This document shows positions 1 to 5,018 of a stretch of 5,167 nucleotides of DNA, one piece after another. The translations under genes were made by a program, and so were the position numbers. Position 1 is the stretch's first letter, and every line of letters starts with the position of its first letter. Where the stretch lies: the NCBI GenBank assembly GCA_910586865.1, contig CAJUIY010000070.1, forward strand, positions 1 to 5,167, written 5' to 3'. This DNA is from an uncultured Bacilli bacterium. GTDB taxonomy: Bacteria; Bacillota_I; Bacilli_A; RF39; UBA660. The notes beneath the pieces are model-generated. The model saw only the letters and a program-made list of their open reading frames with translations. It made no database searches and was not told the DNA's origin.

Positions 1-70
1 TTATATTAATTATATCAAATCTGATTGCGAAGAAAATTTATTCTATTTTACTGTAGCAAGTCGAGACTTC

Positions 71-99
71 TTGACTTTTTCTTCGGCCTATAGTATCAT
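71..99 (+). promoter_or_regulatory. Sigma-A-type promoter of the metallophosphoesterase gene
   Basis: A -35 box TTGACT (71-76, 5 of 6 consensus bases) and a -10 box TATCAT (94-99, 5 of 6) are separated by an ideal 17-base spacer. Transcription would start near base 106, about 19 bases before the TTG start at 125. A short inverted repeat, AAGTC/GACTT (58-62 and 65-69, with GACTT again at 73-77), abuts and overlaps the -35 box. It could be an operator or the end of an upstream terminator, but it is too short to call. Confidence 0.6.
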
Positions 100-113
100 A
101 CTCCATTAGAATG

Positions 114-127
114 AAGGGATTCCCTTG
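114..127 (+). promoter_or_regulatory. Shine-Dalgarno folded against the TTG start codon
   Basis: AAGGGA (114-119) is the ribosome binding site, 5 bases before the TTG start (125-127), and it decides that start. It is followed directly by its own reverse complement, TCCCTT (121-126), giving a perfect inverted repeat around base 120. In RNA, AAGGG/CCCTT can close a 5-bp hairpin with a 3-base loop. That would hide both the Shine-Dalgarno and the first two bases of the start codon. Whether it regulates translation is inference. Confidence 0.45.
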
Positions 128-964
128 AGTAAAATCAAATTAAATACTAACATGATTTATTCTCTTTTTGATTGTGATATTAATATGGTAAGTCTTAGTG
201 ATATTCATGATGATGGGAAAGAGAAAAGAATATCTCAATATACCAAGTTATTATCTTGTGTGGAAGAATTAGAACCTGACTACATTTTAGTATCTGGAGA
301 TTTAATTGAATCCAAAAACACGCCACTTCAAAATATCGATGAACTAGTAAAAAATCTTGGGTCTATCGCACCAACTATATTATCCGTTGGCAATCATGAA
401 AAAGAGGCCGAACGGGATGGTCTTGATATGGATTGGTTCTACGAATTAGAAAGACATACTAACGTATATCCATTAGATAACAAAAGTATTATATTGGATA
501 ATATTCAGTTTACTGGATTTGATCCAACTTTAGGAACTTATTTAAAAAAGAAAAAGGAAAAAATGGATGCTTTTATTGAAGATTTTAAAAACTCAAAATT
601 AATTCCTAGTAAGGATACCTTATTTAATGTAATGCTAGTACATAACCCTGAATTTATTACTATGGAAACATTAACAAAAGAAGAAAGTCTTAAAAACTAT
701 CATTTATTTATCAGTGGCCATACGCATAATGGTTGTACCCCCTCTTTTATAGAACCATTTATGGGACATCATGGACTACTAGGACCTTACTGGACACTTT
801 TTCCAAAAAATTGTCGCGGTATAACAGATTTTTATAACAGCAAATTATTCATTAACAAAGGTTTTCGAAAATTTACACAAGAAGTAAAACTATCCGATGC
901 CATTGACAGTATCTATCCAAATGATATTCACCAAATCCGAGTTAAAAGTTTATCAAAAAAATAA
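125..964 (+). CDS. Metallophosphoesterase (calcineurin-like, YkuE-type)
   Basis: This is a 279-residue calcineurin-like metallophosphoesterase, a two-metal phosphohydrolase; its substrate cannot be read from sequence. The complete ligand set is visible in order: D26-x-H28 (SDIH), G58-D59 (SGDL), G89-N90-H91-E92, H173 (VHNPEF) and G198-H199-T-H201 (SGHTHNG). The catalytic site therefore looks intact. The spacing and the final 'INKGFRKF' segment resemble the YkuE branch, which hydrolyses phospholipid-type or other phosphate esters. Unlike many YkuE proteins it has no signal peptide or membrane anchor, so it is probably cytoplasmic. GNHE and GHTHNGC replace the commoner GNHD and GHTHGGQ. The TTG start is preferred because AAGGGA lies 5 bases upstream and a promoter precedes it; the next candidate, ATG at 152, has no Shine-Dalgarno. 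It is monocistronic, with its own promoter and terminator. Confidence 0.88.
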   Translation: MSKIKLNTNMIYSLFDCDINMVSLSDIHDDGKEKRISQYTKLLSCVEELEPDYILVSGDLIESKNTPLQNIDELVKNLGSIAPTILSVGNHEKEAERDGLDMDWFYELERHTNVYPLDNKSIILDNIQFTGFDPTLGTYLKKKKEKMDAFIEDFKNSKLIPSKDTLFNVMLVHNPEFITMETLTKEESLKNYHLFISGHTHNGCTPSFIEPFMGHHGLLGPYWTLFPKNCRGITDFYNSKLFINKGFRKFTQEVKLSDAIDSIYPNDIHQIRVKSLSKK

Positions 965-965
965 T

Positions 966-990
966 AAGAGTATGTCAATCATGCTTTTTT
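966..990 (+). terminator. Rho-independent terminator after the metallophosphoesterase
   Basis: AGTATG (969-974) pairs with CATGCT (980-985) around a 5-base loop TCAAT, with one G-T wobble. The stem can be lengthened by A/G-T pairs to base 966. A T-run (985-990) follows and continues, after one C, at 992-995. It begins 2 bases after the TAA stop and isolates this gene from yidD. Confidence 0.7.
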
Positions 991-1003
991 CTTTTCTCAT
1001 GAA

Positions 1004-1032
1004 TTGCCATTTTACGAAAATTATAGTAAACT
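1004..1032 (+). promoter_or_regulatory. Possible promoter for yidD and the lipoprotein
   Basis: TTGCCA (1004-1009, 5 of 6) and TAAACT (1027-1032, 4 of 6) are spaced by 17 bases. The predicted start, near 1039, leaves only about 12 bases of leader, just enough for the GGTG ribosome site at 1042-1045. A promoter is needed here because a terminator lies directly upstream, but the -10 box is weak. Confidence 0.35.
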
Positions 1033-1050
1033 TAGGTAGATGGTGAAAAA

Positions 1051-1272
1051 ATGAAAAGATTTATTCTATTTTTAATAAGATGTTATCAAAAAATTCCTGG
1101 TAATCATCATTATGCTTGTCGTCATATTCCCACTTGTTCTAATTATATGATAGAAGCGATAAATGAATATGGTACAATAAAAGGAGTTTTTTTAGGAATC
1201 AAAAGAATAATAAGGTGTAATCCCCTAGGTACTAGCGGATATGATCCTGTAGTGAAAGGAAGAAAAAAATGA
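1051..1272 (+). CDS. yidD: Membrane protein insertion efficiency factor YidD
   Basis: This 73-residue protein is a typical full-length YidD. The family is membrane-associated through an amphipathic N-terminal helix and assists YidC/Sec-dependent insertion of inner-membrane proteins. The signature is clear: C23-R-H-I-P-T-C29-S-N-Y, then an A-I-x-x-Y-G-x-x-K-G stretch (36-45), L-G-I-K-R-I-I-R-C56-N-P, and G-Y-D-P-V near the C-terminus. A basic-hydrophobic start (MKRFILFLIR) fits the membrane-binding helix. The start is supported by GGTGA (1042-1046) upstream. In many bacteria yidD sits between rnpA and yidC near dnaA; here it is instead followed, with an ATGA overlap, by a lipoprotein gene, so the two are translationally coupled. 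The link may be organisational rather than functional. Confidence 0.95.
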   Translation: MKRFILFLIRCYQKIPGNHHYACRHIPTCSNYMIEAINEYGTIKGVFLGIKRIIRCNPLGTSGYDPVVKGRKK

Positions 1273-2138
1273 AAAGAAAAAAAATCGTATTTTTATTCAT
1301 AATTTTTGGTATTACTTTATTTACAACTGGTTGTAAACAAGATGATATGGATGATATTGATATTGCCGTAACCAATTATCCAAATGAATATATTGTAGAT
1401 AAATTATATGGTAAACACGCAAGCATAAACCAAATCTTTCCCGATGGTGTAGATATCAGTAACTATAATTTTACCAAAACACAGAAAAATCACTTTGCTG
1501 ACATGGGACTATTTATTTATACTGGTTTAGTAGAAAAAGAAAGAGATTTAGCCATTGATTTACTAGATCGAAATAGTGATTTAAAAATTATTGATACCTC
1601 TTATGTATTAGAGACGGATTATTCCAAGGAAGAACTTTGGTTAAACCCCTCTTCACTTCTTATGATGGCACAAAATGTACGCCTTGGATTAAAAGAATAT
1701 ATTACTAGTACGTATTTATCAAAAGAGGTCGATGAAGCCTATAACAATCTTAAAATCCAACTATCTGAATTAGATGCCGATTACCGACTAACTGTTGAAA
1801 ATACAGATAATAAGATTATTGTTACTTCGGATTCTGCCTTAAAATTACTAGAAAAATTTGGGCTTACTGTCTACTGCCTAGATAGTGATACGACCGAAAA
1901 GGAAATCTATGAAATTAATTTACTAATTGCTAAAAACTTAGTAAGTTATATTTACAACTTTAAGGGAACAAAATTAACCGATCAAGCGAAATTAGTTTTA
2001 CAAAATAATCCTAAAATAAAAGCTTTGGAATTAAATCGACTAGATGTTATCACAGATAGTGACCGAGAAGAAGGAAAAGATTATATCTCCTTAATGAACG
2101 AAAACTTAGATTTATTAAAACAAGAACTATATCAATAA
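1269..2138 (+). CDS. ZnuA/TroA-fold lipoprotein without metal ligands
   Basis: This 289-residue protein has a lipoprotein signal peptide: basic MKRKK, a hydrophobic core, and lipobox F-T-T-G-C22. After cleavage and lipidation it would be anchored outside the membrane. The mature part follows the cluster A-I (ZnuA/TroA) substrate-binding fold of zinc and manganese ABC importers: the first-lobe motif at 58-87 (PDG...FADMGLFIYTG), ELWLNP at 122-127, a lobe-2 motif at 187-199, and the family C-terminus DREEGKDYISLM at 265-276. The family's metal ligands are not there. By alignment to the usual motifs they are replaced by S64, E122, S187 and N256, and only two histidines (H50, H75) occur in the whole chain. 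No His-rich loop is present. No ABC ATPase or permease lies beside it. It probably no longer binds zinc or manganese in the usual way; its ligand is unknown. AAAGGAAG at 1255-1262 serves as ribosome site inside yidD. Confidence 0.8.
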   Translation: MKRKKIVFLFIIFGITLFTTGCKQDDMDDIDIAVTNYPNEYIVDKLYGKHASINQIFPDGVDISNYNFTKTQKNHFADMGLFIYTGLVEKERDLAIDLLDRNSDLKIIDTSYVLETDYSKEELWLNPSSLLMMAQNVRLGLKEYITSTYLSKEVDEAYNNLKIQLSELDADYRLTVENTDNKIIVTSDSALKLLEKFGLTVYCLDSDTTEKEIYEINLLIAKNLVSYIYNFKGTKLTDQAKLVLQNNPKIKALELNRLDVITDSDREEGKDYISLMNENLDLLKQELYQ

Positions 2139-2167
2139 AAAAAGCGTATTCCAATACGTTTTTTTTT
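2138..2167. terminator. Bidirectional terminator between converging operons
   Basis: CGTAT (2145-2149) pairs with ATACG (2154-2158) around loop TCCA, flanked by an A-run (2137-2143) and a T-run (2159-2167) that extend the stem. It lies just past the lipoprotein stop. The A-run becomes a U-run on the opposite strand, so it may also end the minus-strand transcript that finishes at 2223. On that strand the G-T wobble becomes an A-C mismatch and the hairpin is weaker. Confidence 0.75.
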
Positions 2168-2222
2168 ATATTATTATATTTAAGGCTTCTCTTTATTTAG
2201 TATGAATACCAAAAAAAGAAAA

Positions 2223-3299
2223 TTATTTTCCTTTTCTTCTTGCCTTCTGATCTTTATGGTATTCCAAATAACATTTTCCAATAGTATCTACTAAATCTTT
2301 TAACATCTGTTTGACGATATCATCTACATTTCTTGATTCTATAATCATATTAAATACTAACTTCTTTTTCTGTTTAAAATCATTCAAACTTTCAATTTCT
2401 AACTTTCTAAAAACATCAAAAAGACACTCTACAAACTTTTTCTTTTCCTCCCTATCGTATTTATCTAACCAAACTTCGAATGATTTTCCTACTATAATGC
2501 TAAAATTAGATAAATTTTTATCAATAAAATGACCTCTTTCCACCTTCCAACTATTTGGATTATGAGAAAGAATACTCTTATTAGTAGATTGAATCACTTT
2601 ATAAGAATCACTAAAAAGAAGTAAGCCTACTACAGAATAATCTGGTATTATTTTTACTACTCGATTCTTTATTTTCTGGTAATTGATAGATTCTAATTGT
2701 TCTTTTGTGATTCCTAAACCATCATTACTATATATTCTTATTATTTTTTTCCTTATAAAAGATATCGTATACATAGCTGAAATAATCGCTAGATTCCCAC
2801 CTTTAGAGTGACCACCTATAATTAACTTTTGATTTGAAAACAAATAATTCTTATTCAAATAGTAAATAGCTAAACGTTGAGCTTCCACGGGAAAACGATA
2901 AGCCATGACAAAATCTTCTTCCCAGCCACTAATTAAATGATTGGTACCAGAAAAAGAAACATAAACTAAATCCGTATCAAGTAAAAAACTAACTGCCTGA
3001 AATTGTGTTTTTTTGGTATACACTTTTTTATAGTGAATGATTTTAATATCCTTATATCGGTTTTCTTTCATACAATTTTCTAACACTCTAATTGCATTTC
3101 TTAAAGCTGCAATATTATACTTAATACCTTTGTTAGGATTCTTACTAAAATAAATTTCAGCTGCTTCCTTTAAGGTGATATTTTGACATTCAAAATCCAA
3201 ATAAGAAAGACAAGAGAAAATAACATTATCCACTTCATTAAATTCTTTTTCTTTTAATGTATATTTTCCATAAGTTCTTATATATTGATAAATTGTCAT
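2223..3299 (-). CDS. DUF2974 / Mbeg1-like alpha/beta-hydrolase
   Basis: This 358-residue protein matches the DUF2974 (Mbeg1-like) family, lipase-like alpha/beta-hydrolases common in Firmicutes. The nucleophile elbow is G163-H-S165-K-G167-G-N-L, the lipase G-x-S-x-G motif with Ser165 as probable nucleophile. The preceding strand V-Y-V-S-F-S-G-T (112-119) and G-W-x-E-D-F (125-130) are typical of the family. D193 in NDGLG or D220 in IIPDYSVVG could be the catalytic acid, and H246 in SHNPNSW the catalytic histidine. The assignment of the acid is inference. There is no signal peptide, so the protein is cytoplasmic or held at the membrane by its partner. The substrate is unknown; lipid or ester hydrolysis is likely from the fold. 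Its ATG overlaps the TGA of the membrane-protein gene upstream and there is only a weak Shine-Dalgarno, so translation probably depends on coupling. The last 60 residues are highly charged. Confidence 0.8.
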   Translation of the reverse strand: MTIYQYIRTYGKYTLKEKEFNEVDNVIFSCLSYLDFECQNITLKEAAEIYFSKNPNKGIKYNIAALRNAIRVLENCMKENRYKDIKIIHYKKVYTKKTQFQAVSFLLDTDLVYVSFSGTNHLISGWEEDFVMAYRFPVEAQRLAIYYLNKNYLFSNQKLIIGGHSKGGNLAIISAMYTISFIRKKIIRIYSNDGLGITKEQLESINYQKIKNRVVKIIPDYSVVGLLLFSDSYKVIQSTNKSILSHNPNSWKVERGHFIDKNLSNFSIIVGKSFEVWLDKYDREEKKKFVECLFDVFRKLEIESLNDFKQKKKLVFNMIIESRNVDDIVKQMLKDLVDTIGKCYLEYHKDQKARRKGK

Positions 3300-3988
3300 T
3301 GTCTTTTCTTTGTCGCTTTCTTATATTTCTTTAAGTACTCATGAAGTGGATTTGTTTGTTTAAAAGGAAAGAGAAAAGAATACTTTTCCTTTCTTTCTAA
3401 TTGTTGTTTTTTAATATAACTTTTAAATTCTTCATATTTTACTTCAATGTTATTATCTTTTGCAAAGTTTCTAATTTTTACTAAAAGCTTAGTAGAATAA
3501 ATAAAATCAATGATAATAATACCAAAGAAAATGCCTAAAATAAAAGAAAAAGATAAATTATTAGAAAACCATTCAAGAGCCTTTACCATATGTGGTGCTA
3601 CTACATAGTAATAAAAACCTCCTAAAATAGTCCAAATGAAAGAAAATAACGGACAGATAATGCCTTTATAATTGGCAAATTGATCACTATAATCCCATAA
3701 TTTAATACCCTCTTTTTGAAATAGGAGACCCCCAATTAATTCTATGATTGTCATTAGTATTCCCATCAATATAATAATAAAAAAAGAAGAAAGAGTGCTA
3801 TGAGAAAATAAGAAATAACTGTAAGTTAACATGCAAAGCCCAAACCCATAAATTGGCAAATAAGGACCAACTAAAAAACCAGGATTTATCCATTTCTTAT
3901 GAACAATTCTACGAAAGAAAAGTTCTAATAGCCATCCAAAACTACTTCCTATATAAAATATGTATACAAAGGTTAAAATTTTTGACAT
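3296..3988 (-). CDS. CmpB-like 'putative ABC transporter permease' membrane protein
   Basis: This 230-residue integral membrane protein matches the Firmicutes family called putative ABC-transporter type IV or CmpB (PF06541, formerly DUF1113). Family marks are G18-W19-x-x-E22 in helix 1, N35-P-G-F-L-V-G-P-Y-L-P-I-Y-G (35-48), E83 in helix 3, W98-D-Y-S101, and N106 followed by G109-I-I-C. Five hydrophobic segments can be seen at about 4-25, 37-61, 67-90, 108-135 and 144-168, followed by a long basic cytoplasmic tail. The family name implies a transporter, but no ATPase is encoded nearby and that role is not established. TGGTGG (3993-3998) is 4 bases before the ATG. The gene ends in an ATGA overlap with the hydrolase gene, which suggests that the two proteins act together at the membrane. 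Confidence 0.82.
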   Translation of the reverse strand: MSKILTFVYIFYIGSSFGWLLELFFRRIVHKKWINPGFLVGPYLPIYGFGLCMLTYSYFLFSHSTLSSFFIIILMGILMTIIELIGGLLFQKEGIKLWDYSDQFANYKGIICPLFSFIWTILGGFYYYVVAPHMVKALEWFSNNLSFSFILGIFFGIIIIDFIYSTKLLVKIRNFAKDNNIEVKYEEFKSYIKKQQLERKEKYSFLFPFKQTNPLHEYLKKYKKATKKRQ

Positions 3989-4003
3989 CTTACCACCAAA
4001 TCT

Positions 4004-4031
4004 ATTGTAGCACCTTTTCTATTTCTGTAAA
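4004..4031 (-). promoter_or_regulatory. Promoter of the membrane protein-hydrolase operon
   Basis: Read on the minus strand, TTTACA (4031-4026, 5 of 6) and TACAAT (4009-4004, 5 of 6) are separated by 16 bases. Transcription would start near 3997, giving a leader of about 9 bases that begins within the TGGTGG ribosome site. The boxes are good, but such a short leader is a reason for caution. The operon could also be read from the promoter near 4320. Confidence 0.42.
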
Positions 4032-4048
4032 ATAAATATATATCTGAT

Positions 4049-4282
4049 TTACACTTTTTTGACTTTAACAACTGGTTTTTGTTCAATGGCTTGCTCTTTT
4101 GCGATTTGAAAATGGAAATAGTAGCCATCTTTTGTAGCAACAGAAAAAACATCTTTATTATTATTATAATATATCCAGCTTATTTGAGTACTTATATTAG
4201 GATTAAAAGCCGTAGTATAATCTTCTCTTGTAATTAAATTCCCCTTCTTTTGAAGTAACTTTTCTATTTCATCTGAATACAT
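4049..4282 (-). CDS. Small protein of unknown function (77 residues)
   Basis: I do not recognise this family. The gene looks real: it begins with ATG 3 bases after a strong GGTGGGG ribosome site (4285-4291), it has a TATAAT box upstream, and it is the longest frame here, in line with its neighbours. The protein has no signal peptide or membrane helix. Residues 1-22 (MYSDEIEKLLQKKGN...) look helical and charged; residues 30-60 are rich in aromatics and alternate in a beta-strand manner (ISWIYY, VFSVA, YYFHFQIA). The C-terminal tail is Lys/Val-rich (PVVKVKKV). It would be a small soluble cytoplasmic protein. No function is proposed. It lies 60 bases upstream of the membrane-protein gene and no convincing terminator separates them, so partial cotranscription is possible. 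Confidence 0.65.
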   Translation of the reverse strand: MYSDEIEKLLQKKGNLITREDYTTAFNPNISTQISWIYYNNNKDVFSVATKDGYYFHFQIAKEQAIEQKPVVKVKKV

Positions 4283-4314
4283 AACCCCACCACTTCTTGA
4301 CTATATCTTATTTT

Positions 4315-4344
4315 ATTATATTATACTACAACATCGATATACAA
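4315..4344 (-). promoter_or_regulatory. Promoter of the 77-residue protein gene
   Basis: On the minus strand two overlapping perfect TATAAT boxes occur (4325-4320 and 4320-4315). The second has a weak -35 partner, TTGTAT (4344-4339), at an 18-base spacing. The leader would be about 25-30 bases long and contains the GGTGGGG ribosome site. In such AT-rich DNA TATAAT arises by chance, so the support is moderate. Confidence 0.4.
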
Positions 4345-4482
4345 TTCACTAGAAAAATTTGGTTTTATAGAATTTTATTATCTCATAGTTTTTTTTATTT
4401 TTCTAAAGAAGCAATTCGTATTCACAACAAGATTGAATTCAAACCATCACAAAAGTATCTTTTTTTAGTAAATTCCTCGTAT

Positions 4483-4518
4483 AAAAAAGACAAAGTAATA
4501 TAATATTTTTGCCTTTTT
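4483..4518 (-). terminator. Terminator of the collagen-like stalk/head unit
   Basis: On the minus strand AAAAAGGCAAA (4518-4508) pairs over 11 positions, with one G-T wobble, with TTTGTCTTTTT (4494-4484) around a 13-base AT-rich loop. A short T-run follows. It begins 3 bases after the TAA of the head gene. The loop is large for an intrinsic terminator, but the pairing is otherwise complete. Confidence 0.6.
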
Positions 4519-4521
4519 ATT

Positions 4522-5004
4522 TTAATTGATTCTTTTTACGGTAAGAATAGAATTAACACCACTTCCCAATGTTACACCGACTGCTATTAAAGCAGAAATT
4601 GCCATATCGATAACGCTACCAGCTGTTAAATTAGTAATAACACTACCACTATATAAAGAACCTGTACCAACTGATAATGCTTTTGAAATTACTGTGGTAG
4701 GAATATTAGTTCCATTTGAACGAACGGCTAGAGTCAGAGTTGTTCCTAAAGCTACTGATAGAGTAGATGAATAATTAATTTCATATACCCCTGCCTCTGT
4801 TACCGTAATACTATTGGTTGCCACATAAGTTGTATTTTGATTAGGCATGGTAAGTGATAGAGGTATCTGTGATGGCGTTCCGATTCCTAAAGATATATTT
4901 CCTCCTGTATTATGATAGCGTCCACCATATGCATTTAATCCAAAGTTAGGACCTGTTGGTCCTTGTGGTATCGTAAAATTCAATTGATAACTAGATGGAT
5001 TCAT
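4522..5004 (-). CDS. BclA-C-like globular head, detached from its collagen stalk
   Basis: This 160-residue protein is the C-terminal part of a collagen-like surface protein. Residues 6-19 (YQLNFTIPQGPTGP) are the end of the linker module common in Firmicutes collagen-like proteins, including one last G-P-T-G-P. From about residue 26 a Gly/Thr/Ser-rich beta domain follows, resembling the BclA C-terminal TNF-like jelly roll: hydrophobic strands at 48-53, 65-80 (ITVTEAGVYEINY), 84-96 and 118-143, ending in ILTVKRIN. Such domains form trimers at the tip of exosporium filaments. The frame has no signal peptide and starts in the middle of a domain module, which is odd for an independent gene. A Shine-Dalgarno AGGGAG lies 8 bases before the ATG. 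It is in phase with the upstream collagen-like frame, separated by two TAG codons. It may be a free head subunit, the end of a readthrough fusion, or the tail of a decayed gene. Confidence 0.7.
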   Translation of the reverse strand: MNPSSYQLNFTIPQGPTGPNFGLNAYGGRYHNTGGNISLGIGTPSQIPLSLTMPNQNTTYVATNSITVTEAGVYEINYSSTLSVALGTTLTLAVRSNGTNIPTTVISKALSVGTGSLYSGSVITNLTAGSVIDMAISALIAVGVTLGSGVNSILTVKRIN

Positions 5005-5012
5005 AAGCTAGA

Positions 5013-5018
5013 CTCCCT
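5013..5018 (-). promoter_or_regulatory. Ribosome binding site of the head gene, overlapping a TAG stop
   Basis: AGGGAG lies 8 bases before the ATG at 5004 and overlaps the first TAG (5019-5017) of the collagen-like frame. Termination and re-initiation could therefore be coupled. This site is the main evidence that the head is made separately. Confidence 0.55.

Noticed and set aside
2..109. An open + strand frame of about 35 codons, from the left edge to TAG at 107-109, possibly the end of an upstream gene
   Set aside because: No recognisable family and no visible start. It runs through the promoter of the next gene, and frames of this length arise by chance. It cannot be excluded without upstream sequence.
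2199..2210. Inverted repeat AGTATGAATACC between the converging genes
   Set aside because: The stem would have a 2-base loop and no adjacent T-run in a useful position.
2311..2532. 73-codon + strand frame
   Set aside because: Lies antisense inside the well-supported hydrolase gene; Ser/Phe-rich shadow translation without a ribosome site.
3853..4035. 60-codon + strand frame
   Set aside because: Antisense to the start of the membrane-protein gene and its promoter; no family features.
4020..4060. Weak hairpin after the 77-residue gene (TAAAT/ATTTA followed by TTTT)
   Set aside because: Only five A-T pairs without any G-C; too unstable to be called a terminator.
4297..4503. 68-codon + strand frame beginning with TTG in the AT-rich spacer, with a possible TTGACT box at 4297
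   Set aside because: No ribosome site, the putative start lies within the -35-like box itself, and the sequence is low-complexity Ile/Phe/Tyr/Lys as expected of AT-rich noncoding DNA. The 239-base spacer 4283-4521 shows only the promoter and terminator listed.
4526..4774. 82-codon + strand frame
   Set aside because: Shadow of the head-domain gene on the opposite strand.
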